Assembly: GCF_048544455.1 (NCBI RefSeq)
Contig: NC_133538.1
Span: 18,566,969-18,630,968, forward strand
Length of the DNA: 64,000 nucleotides
Source: Silene latifolia
Lineage: Eukaryota > Streptophyta > Magnoliopsida > Caryophyllales > Caryophyllaceae
Reading direction: 5' to 3'
Each line of letters starts with the position of its first letter. Positions within the stretch are counted from its first letter, which is position 1. This document shows positions 12,181 through 22,752 of this stretch, in pieces. The position numbers and the translations under genes were made by a program. The notes under the pieces are model-generated. The model was not told where the DNA came from and searched no databases. It saw only the letters and a list, made by a program, of their open reading frames with translations.

Positions 12181-13389
12181 GACAGTAGGCAAAGGGGCTA
12201 GACGGGGGAGAGTGTCACAAGGTAGGTCCACAGATAAGGAACCGTCTATCTTCCATGTCTGGTAGTCTGTGGTCAGCCAATGCTGAGAATACATGGCATC
12301 CAGACTCAGATACCTCTCTGCCTCGAGGTACTGTAAGTCACGAGGCCATACGGGGAAAAGGGAACGGGCAAGAATGGTGGCTATGCCACCGCGGGCAATA
12401 GATCCCGTGACCTTCGCCCCCTGGGCCTGGAAGTACTGGGCGGTCAGATAGGCAATGTTGAGGGTAAAAGGACCCTCGGAGTCGATGTTTAGGTAACCGC
12501 CTAAGATGGAGAGCTCGTTGTTGTTGATGTTGTTTGCCTCCTTTCGGCCAAAAATGGTGCTCCCCATCAATCTAAGAAAGTAACGGGCAGGGGGAAGGTG
12601 GACCTGTGCGAGCTTTCGCTCGGTAAAGGTGGTCTGGGCCAAGGTCCGCCAAAGTTGACGAATGACCCTCCTAGGGGGGGTAGCATCGCCCGTAGAGGAA
12701 AGTCCAAGTCTACAACGAAACTCCCCCAAAGTCATCGAAAAAGTCCGGTTGTACAACCGGAAAGACACAGAAGAACTAGTGGGGGCAGCGTTGTGTGCCC
12801 CGGAGGAGAAGGCGAAGTAGTTGAGGAACTCAAGACTCAGCTCTAGAAAGGTACGGCCACTCATAGTAATGAGTCCGGCCATCCCCGTGCCCCGTAAAAG
12901 CTCACAAACTGACTCGTAGATTCCGACTCTCTCAAGTGCCGGTTTATCTAAAAACCGGGAAGGTACAAACTCAAAGCTAAGGAGGTTATAAAACCTCTTA
13001 CGATGTACACCGTTAATGAAAATTACCTGCGGGTAGTCGGGGTGAGAGTCGAGGGAGTTGTCCCCTCGGACAGTGACCGTGCCAGAAGGATCAGCTGAAG
13101 TGGAAGTGCTAGGAGCTGGCGTAGAACGGGAACGTTCACGACCTCGGCCCCGGCCTCTAGAACCCGAAGTAGAAGCCCGTCCAATGATGGTGCGAGGAGC
13201 TAGGGCCGCTCTAAAGGCAGCTGCAACTGTAGGTGAGTCCGCCACAGGTGTGCTCACCGTGGCTTGAGTAGAGGCTGTGGCTGCTGTGACCACCACTGAG
13301 GAAGAAAGACTAGCAGCAGTGCTAGCAGTGGTGGTGGTTGTGACTAGGGTAGCAGCTGAAACAGAGCTAGCAGCAGTGCTAGCTGGCAT
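12109..13389 (-). CDS. ATHILA ORF1-like retroelement protein (426 codons)
   Basis: The N-terminal ~130 residues are low-complexity S/T/A-rich, followed by an RGRGRGR patch. A folded region of about 290 residues then contains blocks such as ERVGIYESVCELLRGTGMAG, TFLELSLEFLNYF, FRLYNRTFSMTLGEFRCRLG and GPFTLNIAYLTAQYF. I recognise this pattern as that of the plant ATHILA ORF-1 / retroelement-associated family: a 'strength of the arm' region, then an 'FxxxNR..tmtl.eF...lG' motif. The biochemical role of that family is not established. The first Met is at 13389, but the frame is open upstream to about 13490, and a Met-rich start at 13545 lies in another frame, so the true N-terminus may be frameshifted. 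It stops at 12109 where the reading frame moves. Confidence 0.65.
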   Translation of the reverse strand: MPASTAASSVSAATLVTTTTTASTAASLSSSVVVTAATASTQATVSTPVADSPTVAAAFRAALAPRTIIGRASTSGSRGRGRGRERSRSTPAPSTSTSADPSGTVTVRGDNSLDSHPDYPQVIFINGVHRKRFYNLLSFEFVPSRFLDKPALERVGIYESVCELLRGTGMAGLITMSGRTFLELSLEFLNYFAFSSGAHNAAPTSSSVSFRLYNRTFSMTLGEFRCRLGLSSTGDATPPRRVIRQLWRTLAQTTFTERKLAQVHLPPARYFLRLMGSTIFGRKEANNINNNELSILGGYLNIDSEGPFTLNIAYLTAQYFQAQGAKVTGSIARGGIATILARSLFPVWPRDLQYLEAERYLSLDAMYSQHWLTTDYQTWKIDGSLSVDLPCDTLPRLAPLPTVARGDRLPPSTPTTSHFTRRQEAA

Positions 13390-13489
13390 AAAAACAGTAC
13401 CGGCGGCTGAAACTAAGATCGAGGAGGCCGGCGGTGAGACGGTAGTAACAAAGGGGACTCCGTCTCGGACAGAGACAAAGACGGACTAG

Positions 13490-14789
13490 CGAAGAGCTCG
13501 ACGAAGGCATCGAACTAGAATCCATCCCGAATAAATAGGGCAGGGAATTGATAAGAAAACAAAAAAAACAAAGATGAAAACAAATAAGGCGTGAAAACAA
13601 ACATGACAATTCCCAATCAGTCGAAAAATTCGACTACAGCCCATAAATTCCCAATTTTCCTCAACAAATTCGAACAAAAGCATGTAAACAGTGATAGGTG
13701 ATGATAGCAAATTACAGCAGCAACAATTTACGCAACAATGTGGATAAATTGAGCAAAAGACAGCAGCGAAACCAGGTGACATTCGAAAACCAGGTTTCAG
13801 TCGAAAATTTCGACTGTAAAGACCCCTAAACGCAAATTTCGCGCAAAATTCAAATTAAACATGTAAAAAAACAGTGAGGAGACGGGCATGAGCATCAATT
13901 AAGCAAGACTAAGCATTGAATCAAAATTATAGTCGATAATTTCGACCCAAAACAGAAAATCGAAACCCTAGGTTCCTATTCACTTCATAAAAGGCAAAAT
14001 AAATGAAATCAAAATGCAATGAGGTGTAGGAATTACTTACTTGATGCTAGAGATCCTACATAGAACAATTAATTGACAAGAAATAAGCAAATTAGGCGAT
14101 TTTTTGAACGAAAACCGCGGAACCCTAATTCCCTCAATAGACCGTGTAAATGGGCGTGAATCAAAGGGAAAATAGAGGGCAAATGACGATTAATCAACAA
14201 TAAGCACAATGTAGGTGACGGATTTGGCAAAAGGGCAAGAAAAATGAGGGATTTGGGGTTTTTTTACCGCAAAATAGGAAGGGAGGTCGAAATATTGGGG
14301 GTAAAATGAAATAAGAACCAAAAAGAAGGAAGTTAAGGAAAAACTCCCTGCGTCTCTTGCGATTTCACTCGATCGAGTGGTTTAGAACTGCTCGATCGAG
14401 GACTTTATAGATCCATCTACTCGATCGAGTAGAAATTTACTCGATCGAGAACTCCCCATTTCTGCTTTACTCGATCGACTGATATGGCATTACTCGATCG
14501 AACAGAATCCACTCGATCGAGTACAAAAAGTACTCGATCGAGCTCTTTTTCTCGTGTAAGCTCTTGAATTCGTCATTCTTCCTTTAAATTTGTGTAAAAT
14601 TCCCCAAACCTGCATAAAAACACTTGCAAAAATATCCCAAAATACCAAATACGCAAAGTAACAGTCTATTGTCTCTATCTACGCTAAAAATTGTCTAAAT
14701 TCTAATTGTCCTAATTAAAAGCAATAAAAGAAATTCAACGGAAATTCAAAAATTGTTTATACAAGTTGGTACACGGGGTATTTCCCCGC
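13490..14789 (-). other. Non-coding region between protease and ORF2
   Basis: No RT, RNase H or integrase sequence is visible. On the minus strand it reads like a leader of ORF2: a pyrimidine-rich stretch, TCGAAATTTTCGAC-type palindromes at about 13625, 13800 and 13935, then the start of ORF2. The array of ACTCGATCGAGT palindromes at 14367-14545 lies within it. In a complete Athila element about 3 kb of pol would separate protease from the downstream ORF. Confidence 0.5.
14367..14545. repeat. ACTCGATCGAGT palindrome array, Athila 3' region
   Basis: Eight copies of CTCGATCGA occur in about 180 bp, most within the complete 12-bp palindrome ACTCGATCGAGT and some with one end changed. They are 15 to 30 bp apart, and the spacer sequences are unrelated to each other. 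The motif is the same as in the other five arrays of this window. Confidence 0.9.
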
Positions 14790-15310
14790 TCACTTCCCAA
14801 AGCAATTCAGTAGCCCCTCGGAGGGCTCCTGGCTGGAGGACGTCACCTCAGCAACATTGATCGTCCTCTTCAGCTTCCATGAGCTTGAACTTGAATCATT
14901 AGGAGGAGAATAGTTCACGTCCACATATGCGCGAACTTTTCTCACCCTTGCTCCTTTCTCACCGGCTTTAACATTGTCACTCCCACTTTGACTGACATTA
15001 ATTGCACAATGCCCTTTGACAGCTCCTTCATTGTTTTCATCTATACATGCAGCAAGGAAAACAGACGAACTTTCCTCCTTTTTGCTCTCAACCTGAGGCG
15101 GAGGGGTCACAATAGCAGCACAATGCTCCAAATTTTCATTTGGAGTGTCAATAATAGGGTTAATAGAAGAGAGGGAATTGCAAGGTTGAGCTTGCATGGG
15201 AGCCCTCCGGAACTTAGACTGATGGAATATCAGCTCCTCGTCCCAAACCTGAAAAGTCAATGTCTTGCCCCCGATGTCTATTACTGCATGGGCAGTAGAT
15301 AAAAATGGTC
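14790..15310 (-). pseudogene. C-terminal part of Athila-like protease polyprotein
   Basis: This is the continuation, on the far side of the 7.1-kb insertion, of the protease frame that ends at 22456. Close to the join the frame reads VIDIGGKTLTFQVWDEEL, the C-terminal strand region usual for Athila retropepsins. It then runs through about 130 poorly conserved, serine-rich residues to a stop at 14790 (...GLLNCFGK). No RT domain follows. The frame fits across the insertion when the duplicated TGGTC is counted once, which shows the insertion happened in a formerly continuous reading frame. Confidence 0.7.
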
Positions 15311-16700
15311 TGTAACACTCCGTATTTATAAGTCTTGGGGTACTCTATCGAGTAGCCCTTACTCTGTCGAGTAAGGGCAAGTTGCGAGATAAAATAGTTT
15401 CTGACCTGTTGGGTACTCGATCGAGTAGCTGGGGTACTCGATCGAGTAAGGGGGTACTCGATCGAGTACCTTGGGTACTCGATCGAGTAAGGGGGTACTC
15501 GATCGAGTACCTTGGGTACTCGATCGAGTGTCTGGTTTTGCGGGGAGTTTTCTCGGGTTTTGTTAATTATGCGATTAAGGTATTTAAGCTTCGTCGTCAT
15601 TGTTTTAAATCACTTTTACAAAACCTAAAACCCTGTTTAAGAGAGAAAGCAACTAGTTCTTCTTCCTAATCGCATTCTTAGCAATTCCGAGTTCGGTCGG
15701 TCGGTTCTTGTCGTTATTCGTACCGTTGAGTTCCTTGCGTCGAGGGTAAGCTTTTAATATAGTTTTTATAATGTTTTGTTAAGATTGGTTAAACCCTAAT
15801 TTAGGAATTGGGGGTTTTGGTGTGTAGTTTGTGATGTGTAGTCTTTATGTGCTGTATGATAGGAGGAGAATTCGTAGAGGAGCCGTTTTGATACAAATTT
15901 GTAGATACCGTCTCTGCGTGTTGTGCTTTCCAGGTAGGATTTCCTACTCAGTATTAGTCCCATAATGGGATATTGGTGATGTGCTGTAGTTAGTTGTTTG
16001 ATATGATGATTGTGATTGTGATTGTGATTGTGGTTGTGTTTGTTGATGGTTCTCGAGATGCGTTCTCGGCTGAGTGGGGTCACTTGCTGGAGTGATCTCA
16101 CGCCCTAGTTTCGCCCTTCGTGGAACCCGCCACGGAAGGGGATGTGCACATTAATGGGACGGGGTTATCGCTCGTACGATGAGCGGGGCTTAGGTGGGAA
16201 CGGGCTGCGGTCCCCCACCATCGGGGTAGTCCAGTGGACGTCGATTGAGACGATGGGAGTTGGTGGTGTGTGTGTGTGTGTGTGTGTGTGTGATTCAATT
16301 TGTCTGTTTATCTTATTGTTGATATATGTATTGAATTGTGTGATTAGTCGACCCGTTTAAATGTTTTAAAAACTGTGGTGATCCATTCGGGGTGGTGAGC
16401 GATTATTGAGCAGGTGTGATATGACGCGTATGGGATAGCCGGGATGAGTCATCACGTGGCGCTTAAGTCTTCCGCGTGTCGACGAAGTCTAGTAGCTTTG
16501 ATAGTTTTAGTCAGTAGACCGTATGAGAACCTTGTAATTTCTTTTATTAGCTTTGATTTGAACATGTAATCACTTAATCTATAATTACTTTAAAAGTACG
16601 TTTCTTTATTGTCTTATGATATTCGCCTCGGCAACCGAGATGGTAGTATCCTTATACCTGAGTGGTCCTGGTAAGGCACTTGGAGTATGGGGGTGTTACA
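15311..16700 (+). repeat. 5' LTR of the LARD-like element
   Basis: It is 1390 bp with TG...CA ends and carries six full ACTCGATCGAGT palindromes plus two imperfect ones near its start. A GATTGT microrepeat follows at about 16010-16035 and a (GT)n run at 16262-16291. Except for repeat copy numbers and scattered changes it matches the 3' LTR at 21095-22455. Confidence 0.93.
15341..15530. repeat. ACTCGATCGAGT array in the 5' LTR (6 full copies)
   Basis: Two imperfect copies (ACTCTATCGAGT, ACTCTGTCGAGT) are followed by six perfect palindromes from 15414 on, spaced by about 20 bp. The spacers alternate between AGCTGGGG, AAGGGGG and CCTTGGG types. The motif lies about 30-220 bp inside the LTR start, the U3 region where regulatory sequences sit. 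Confidence 0.92.
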
Positions 16701-16702
16701 AA

Positions 16703-16715
16703 TGGTATCAGAGCG
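16703..16715 (+). other. Primer binding site, initiator tRNA-Met
   Basis: TGGTATCAGAGCG lies two bases after the LTR end GGGTGTTACA. It is complementary to the 3' end of plant initiator tRNA-Met, the usual primer for copia elements and chromoviruses. Confidence 0.9.
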
Positions 16716-17471
16716 ACGATTTTGGAACCTGTAACAAATGAACATAATGAACATAGGGAGTCTAATAAAATGAACCTGGTGTATGTGTAATGGGAGCCCT
16801 ACCGATGCTAGGTTTTGGGTGAGTAGGCGCCCTCACTTCAAAATCTTGGCCCCATGATACTTAAGCCAGCCACATGGTATGGGAACGTGGAGTCCGTGTG
16901 TATATGTGCGACGTGTATGTTAATTGGTCTTGTATATGGTTTGTTGAAAGCATGTTGCATGATAGTTGGCTTACATGTTGGTTGGAATCGTTGGAAAAGT
17001 ATATGAGAATGATGAATGATATGGTAGAAAAAGAAAGTAGTTCGTATATGATGATGTGTGATGAAGTGGATTTGTAATGTTGTTGTATTAGCAACATGGG
17101 AATAGGATTTGTAGTGTATAGGTGTGGTTTGTGTTATGAAAAGTTATGAAAATTTAAAACATGCGGGTAATACATGATTGAAAGTTGAATGTTATATGAG
17201 CATGATAGATGGTAATGTTTGGCTTTTGGTGAGTAGTAACATGAAGAATAGAGGTTCAATGATATGTGTTTTATATAACGAATTGGATGAAAAGCATGAT
17301 GGTTGTTTATAACGTGGCACTTGATAACACGAAGTAGATTATTTTGTTGATTGTATGAGGAGTCGCGCAGATTTGAATGCGTAGTTGTAATCATAATGTT
17401 GAAATAATAATGAATGCATAGTACGTTAGGGTATGTGAGATAACATTCGGGTAGTATTCACGAGTCTGCAT

Positions 17472-17730
17472 GACTCGATCGAGTGGGTTTGATTCGATCG
17501 AGTGGGTATTTGTCGTTATTTTGACCATAATCGTGTTTTTGGGCACTCGATCGAGTACCTCGGGCACTCGATCGAGTATTTGGTCACTCGATCGAGTAGC
17601 CGGGCTACTCGGTCGAGTAATCGAGATCGAAGGTCCGTTTGGGTTCGAGTCGGGCACTCGATCGAGCATGTTGGGCACTCGATCGAGTAGCCTCAACTCG
17701 ATCGAGTAGGTTCTGGTACTCGATCGAGTG
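17472..17730. repeat. ACTCGATCGAGT array, interior of LARD-like element
   Basis: About ten copies occur, most of them perfect, with single-base variants such as ATTCGATCGAGT and ACTCGGTCGAGT. Spacing ranges from about 17 to 53 bp. The array lies about 770 bp after the PBS, in sequence that is not shared with the LTR. Confidence 0.9.
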
Positions 17731-20700
17731 GGGTCTGTGCAGGTCATATGCGTGTTTCGGGTCATATGTTTGTCTTTTGACATTCGTTGCATATTATGTT
17801 TAATTCAAAGGTGTTGTATTACTTCTTTATGCATTGTTTTACGTATGTGTTGGTCCTGAAGCGTAAGTTACCCAATCTTATGATGTAAAGAGTGGCACTA
17901 TGATGAGTATGAGTTCGGTGGGGAGGACATGAATTATAAGTGATTATGATAGATGGTGGAAAAAGAAAAGGAAGATTGGTATAGTTTATTGAGGCATGGC
18001 GCACGTTTTGCGAGACGGGATGAGTGATATGATTGTGTGTTGAGTAATGTAAAAATAAGTGAATATAGGCAAGGGATGATGTGAGTATAATGAACGTGAG
18101 AATGAAAAGATTGAAAGTAAGAATGTGGATAGTGGCAGCTTAAGATGTGTAAAGAGTTATGGAAGGAAATGGTTAGGAGTCGTGTGGGTTATGGATTTAT
18201 GTAGTGAAGGTTCGTTTAAAGGGGTTGAGAAGAGTAATATATAGTGAACTTTGTGGAGACATGTCGCGAGGTGTATTTGTAGAAAGTGAGTGAGTTTGGG
18301 AGGTTTGGTTTATTAAAAGATGAAACTATTGTGTGATTTCCTTGGGTAATTAACGGTATTAAATGAATTCTGATTTCTAGAGATGTAAAAAGGGGGATGC
18401 AATTGTTTGAACATTAAACGTTGGTTCTATGGATAGATTAGTGGCAAGTATGAGTGATAGCATAATAAGAGAAGATCCATGGTAAGAAAGAGTGAGATAA
18501 TGTCGGTAGAAAATAATGGAATTGAGTTTTGGAGCAACGAAGGGGTAACCAGATTTCTAAAGAGTTAGCTAGAAGGAATAAGGAGTTGAACTATTAATTG
18601 GTATTATTGAGTGTAAAGAGAAAAGAAGGATAAAAGTAAGCTGAGGAAAATGTTCACCGGAGCTATGTGATATAAAGATAAGGAATCATCGAAATATGTG
18701 ATGGTATCACGAGGATGTTAGCTAAAGTTTATATAGGAGTTTCAGGGCAACATGATTGGTAATGAGTTTCGAGGAATTAAGGGAGTAAGAAGTTGGTGGA
18801 GTATTGGCACGATACGAGATATTTGGTGGAGAGTTGGATGACAATACAAATAAGATAGCATTGGGAATAATGTTGAGGTAATTTTGTGGATGGGTTTGAT
18901 GTTCGTTATTTGCAATGTTAACCAAAAATGGTAGAAAAACCATGTTATTTTGATATGAGTGTAAGGGATTTGATATACGGGCAGTGGTGGCATCGTGGTG
19001 TTATCACTAGTGGTCAAGAGTGATGGTATATTAGAAAGGTAGCAATTCTAAAGAGGTTGATTTGGTAGGGACCTGATTGTTGTGTATGATTGTGAGAGGG
19101 TATAAGATGTGGTTAGATGAGGCGGACATTATTAGTTGAATAGTGAAGGTGTGATTATATTTGGCAGGAAGTGATGGTTGTGCGAATGGGGGAATATGTT
19201 ATGAGGGGCATATGAGTTAAACTCGGGCGGCAGGTAACCTTTTTCGAGTTGTGACTTACGTGGTCAGGATTGACTAGTTGGTTGTGATTACGGGTCTATG
19301 ATATGTGTAAATGTTTGTGTGAGGTTCTGACCTCACGAGAAGTGGTATGGTGTGATAATTATAAAGTTGTTTTATGAATGTTCTGTAATATATATGTTGG
19401 ACACGGTAATTTAATTGAATGATATCCAAAAAGGTAATAACTTGATTGATTTGACATGTCTAGTTATAATTTTATGTCTATTGATAACACATGTGTATTC
19501 CTAAAATGGTAGAGATGATGTTCATGAGATGCTTATCTCATTAATTCATATAATATGTTGCTTTGTGATTTAGCAAAGTGGATTTGAGTAAGTTTTTCTT
19601 GTTCAAGAAGTTATGTTGAGTCAGTACTTATGGGATTGTGTATGTTGTGATGTCTATCGATGCGGTTGTGGTGCCTCGGGTGGTGATCCGGGCACGATAT
19701 TTATTGTTGTGATGCGGGTATTTTCGCACTGCGGTGTGGCTGTTGGTGGCGGTGTTGTGATGCCGTCACCGGTTGTGATGGAGTAGGCGGGATGATTATG
19801 ATTCGAGTTTCGAAAGTACATACCAATTATACATAGATTGTTGTTTTGTTTGATGTTGCTCTCTGCGAGTTTCAGTTTGTGCTGATAGACAGCTGTCTTG
19901 TTTATTCATGTTTTCTTTACCAGGTTAAGTTGGGAATGAGGTAGAGTATGATGTGAAATAGAGTTGTATATGTTTCGTTGTTGTCATGGGATAGTGATAA
20001 TCTGTTGATGGGACACGGTTGTGAGAGGTTGTTACGGTAATTTTGATCTTGTTTTCAGATGAGACATCGTTAGACATGGTAATGGAAAATGATTCGTGGA
20101 ACATGAGTTGTAATGAGCTGAAAGCGGCAGGTAGTTCATAATCTTTTGTTGAGACAGTGAGTGTAGGGTGTTGGGGAAATTAGTGTCATGTTAAGTTGTG
20201 TATGAATTTTGCGGTAATGAAAGAAAGAACTTGAGGATCTAGTGTGCGTGTACGTAACGAGTGCGGACCGTGAGTTATGCTTCTGGGAGATAAGTGCCTT
20301 ACGTAGAGAGGTATGTTGTTTGGCAGTAATAATGAAGAGTGGGTATGGTGATTTGCTACGAGTTTATGGTATAGGTTAGGTGCGCTGCCGAATGAGTTGA
20401 GGAATGGGAAATGTTTATGTATGGGAGCCTTGGATATAAGAATGGTGAGTGTTTGGGTTATAGACGGTTATCTTAGACATGTGGTGGTACAGAGGGTAAT
20501 GAGATATAGATATGGTTTGGTATTAGTGAGTTACGAGGACGTAACATTTGTCTTAAGAGGAGTAGGATGCGATAAAACAGATTTTGACGGTTGTACATAT
20601 GGTAATAAAAGATTCGTGTTGTGGGTGATTTTATTAAAGGTCATGACCGTGCTTGTAGTAGCGTGATGTTTAGGAGTGTGAGAATATTTCGCTAGTGTTG

Positions 20701-21056
20701 ACGGTTGGATGATGAGGTTACGAGTGTGAGTAAACTTCGAGGACGAAGTTCTTTTTTAAGGGTGGTAGAATGTAACATTCCGTTTGATGTCTATGAGTGT
20801 CTTGGTATTGGATTTCATAGTTGATGATATTATGGAGCTAGCAGCATTAGGGGATGGTAGTTGGTTATGTATGGAGTTGGTGTCGTGAGAGACATATATG
20901 TGGTAGATACGATATAGTGAGTCATGTTGTGGAAGTAAACATAGTTGGTGGAGTGGGTGTTAAGAGTTCATGTTCTATGTTCGGTCGAGTTCTTGAGTCC
21001 TTAGCTAAGTTGTTGTGTCTTGGTCGAGTCTGTATGGTTGTTTTTATGTATGGGTT

Positions 21057-21094
21057 GAACTTCGGGGACGAAGTTCCTTTTAAGGAGGGAAGAC
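21057..21094 (+). other. Hairpin plus polypurine tract before 3' LTR
   Basis: GAACTTCG...CGAAGTTC forms an 8-bp stem with the loop GGGA, followed by CTTTTAAGGAGGGAAGAC directly before the LTR start TGTAATACTCC at 21095. The A/G-rich string is the PPT. The adjoining hairpin is a feature I know from the 3' ends of plant Del/Tekay elements. Confidence 0.7.
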
Positions 21095-22455
21095 TGTAAT
21101 ACTCCGTATTTATAAGTCTTGGGGTACTCTATCGAGTAGCCCTTACTCTGTCGAGTAAGGGCAAGTTGCGAGATAAAATAGTTTCTGACCTGTTGGGTAC
21201 TCGATCGAGTAGCTGGGGTACTCGATCGAGTAAGGGGGTACTCGATCGAGTACCTTGGGTACTCGATCGAGTGTCCGGTTTTGCGGGGAGTTTTCTCGGG
21301 TTTTGTTAATTATGCGATTAAGGTATTTAAGCTTCGTCGTCATTGTTTTAAATCACTTTTACAAAACCTAAAACCCTGTTTAAGAGAGAAAGCAACTAGT
21401 TCTTCTTCCTAATCGCATTCTTAGCAATTCCCGGAGTTCAGTCGGTCAATTCTTGTCGTTATTCGTACCGTTGAGTTCCTTGCGTCGAGGGTAAGCTTTT
21501 AATATAGTTTTTATAATGTTTTGTTAAGATTGGTTAAACCCTAATTTAGGAATTGGGGGTTTTGGTGTGTAGTTTGTGATGTGTAGTCTTTATGTCTTTG
21601 TATGATAGGAGGAGAATTCGTAGAGAGAGCCGTTTTGATACAAACAGATACCGTCTGCGTGTTGTGCTTTCCGGGTAGGATTTCCTACTCGCATTAGTCC
21701 CATAATGGGATATTGGTGATGTCTTTGTAGTTAGTTGTTTGATATGATGATTGTGATTGTGATTGTGATTGTGATTGTGGTTGTGTTTGTTGAAGGTTCT
21801 CGAGATGCGTTCTCGGCTGAGTGGGGTCACTTGCGGGAGTGATCTCACGCCCTAGTTTCGCCCTTCGTGGAACCCGCCACGGAAGGGGATGTGCACATTA
21901 ATGGGACAGGGTTATCGCTCGTACGATGAGCGGGGCTTAGGTGGGAACGGCATGGTCCCCACCGGCGGGTGGTCCAAAGTGGACGGTCGGTATTGAGACG
22001 ATGGGAGTTGGTGGTGTGTGTATGTGTGTGTGTGATTCAGTTGTTGTGTTTATCTTATTGTTGATATATGTATTGAATTGTGTGATTAGTACTGACCCCG
22101 TTTAAATGTTTTAAAAACTGTGGTGATCCATTCGGGGTGGTGAGCGGTTATTGAGCGAGTGTGATATGACGCGTATGGGATAGCCGGGATGAGTCATCAC
22201 GTGGCGGTTAGAAGTCTTTCGTTTGTGCCAGATTTAAGTCTAGTAGCTTTGATAGTTTTAGTCAGTAGACCGTATGAGAACCTTGTAATTTCTTTTATTA
22301 GCTTTGATTTGAACATGTAATCACTTAATCTATAATTACTTTAAAAGTACGTTTCTTTATTGTCTTATGATATTCAGTACCTCGGGCAACCGAGATGGTA
22401 GTATCCTTATACCTGAGTGGTCCTGGTAAGGCACTTGGAGTATGGGGGTGTTACA
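21095..22455 (+). repeat. 3' LTR of the LARD-like element
   Basis: It is 1361 bp, starts TGTAATACTCC and ends GGGTGTTACA. It differs from the 5' LTR by carrying four instead of six full ACTCGATCGAGT copies (array 21124-21272), one more GATTGT unit, a shorter GT run and scattered substitutions. The Athila protease frame resumes at 22456. Confidence 0.92.
21124..21272. repeat. ACTCGATCGAGT array in the 3' LTR (4 full copies)
   Basis: The order matches the 5' LTR array (two imperfect copies, then perfect palindromes with the same spacer types) but lacks one two-copy block of the kind AAGGGGGT-palindrome-ACCTTGGGT-palindrome. Confidence 0.92.
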
Positions 22456-22752
22456 TGGTCTCCCTAAAATAATAGGGGTATGCGCATCTTCGGGGATGTC
22501 AAGTACAACGAAGTCAACGGGAATAAAGAACCTCCCGATCTTAACAGGTATGTCTTCTATTACACCTAGTGGCCATGATATGCTACGGTCGGCCATCTGA
22601 ACAATCATGTTGGTGCAATTAAACTTTGTCAAACCAAGTCTCTTAGCCAGAGACAACGGTAAGACACTCACGCTAGCGCCAAGATCGCATAACGCGTTAT
22701 CAATCAAATGGGTACCAATATGACAAGAAATTGAGAAACTACCCAGGTCTGA
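22456..22752 (-). pseudogene. Athila-like aspartic protease, N-terminal part, cut by insertion
   Basis: It is read in the same frame as gag, after the in-frame TAG at 22753-22755. The motif ALCDLGASVSVLPLSLAKRL carries the retropepsin active site (DLGAS in place of the common DSGAS/DTGA). About 70 residues later the flap and C-terminal region follow (VDFVVLDIPEDAHTPIILGR), and there the 7.1-kb element interrupts the frame at 22456. The rest of the domain is at 14790-15310. The protease would have cleaved the gag-pol polyprotein. Confidence 0.8.

Larger units (their letters stand above)
16716..21094 (+). other. Non-coding interior of LARD-like element
   Basis: It has no gag, protease, RT or integrase motif on either strand. 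From about 17800 to 20700 the plus strand is conspicuously poor in C and rich in G and A; two sampled 60-base lines near 18061 and 18601 have 3-4 C against 16-17 G. An array of ACTCGATCGAGT lies at 17472-17730. Two copies of a hairpin-PPT-LTR-start-like module occur: AACTTCGAGGACGAAGTT followed by GGGTGGTAGAATGTAACATTCCG at about 20732-20790, and the functional one at 21057-21100. The interior therefore seems built from pieces of related 3' ends. Confidence 0.7.
15311..22455 (+). mobile_element. 7.1-kb non-coding LTR retrotransposon (LARD-like), inserted in Athila protease
   Basis: The two LTRs are TGTAACACTCC...GGGTGTTACA (15311-16700 and 21095-22455), with a PBS for initiator tRNA-Met at 16703 and a PPT at about 21080-21094. 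A perfect 5-bp duplication, TGGTC (15306-15310 and 22456-22460), flanks it. The 4.4-kb interior has no reading frame above 133 codons and no recognisable gag or pol, so it depends on another element for movement. The hairpin GAACTTCGGGGACGAAGTTC next to the PPT is a sequence I associate with plant Tekay/Del chromoviruses; that lineage is an inference. Confidence 0.9.

Noticed and set aside
15341..15530. Regularly spaced short repeats resembling a CRISPR array
   Set aside because: The sequence is plant DNA, the repeats are 12-bp palindromes with about 8-bp non-unique spacers, and they lie within an LTR. There are no cas genes.
16874..17077. Several 60-130-codon frames in the LARD-like interior (also at 17391-17792 and 20397-20666)
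   Set aside because: Base composition there (few C on one strand) produces long frames by chance. No motif, and frames over palindrome arrays are repetitive.
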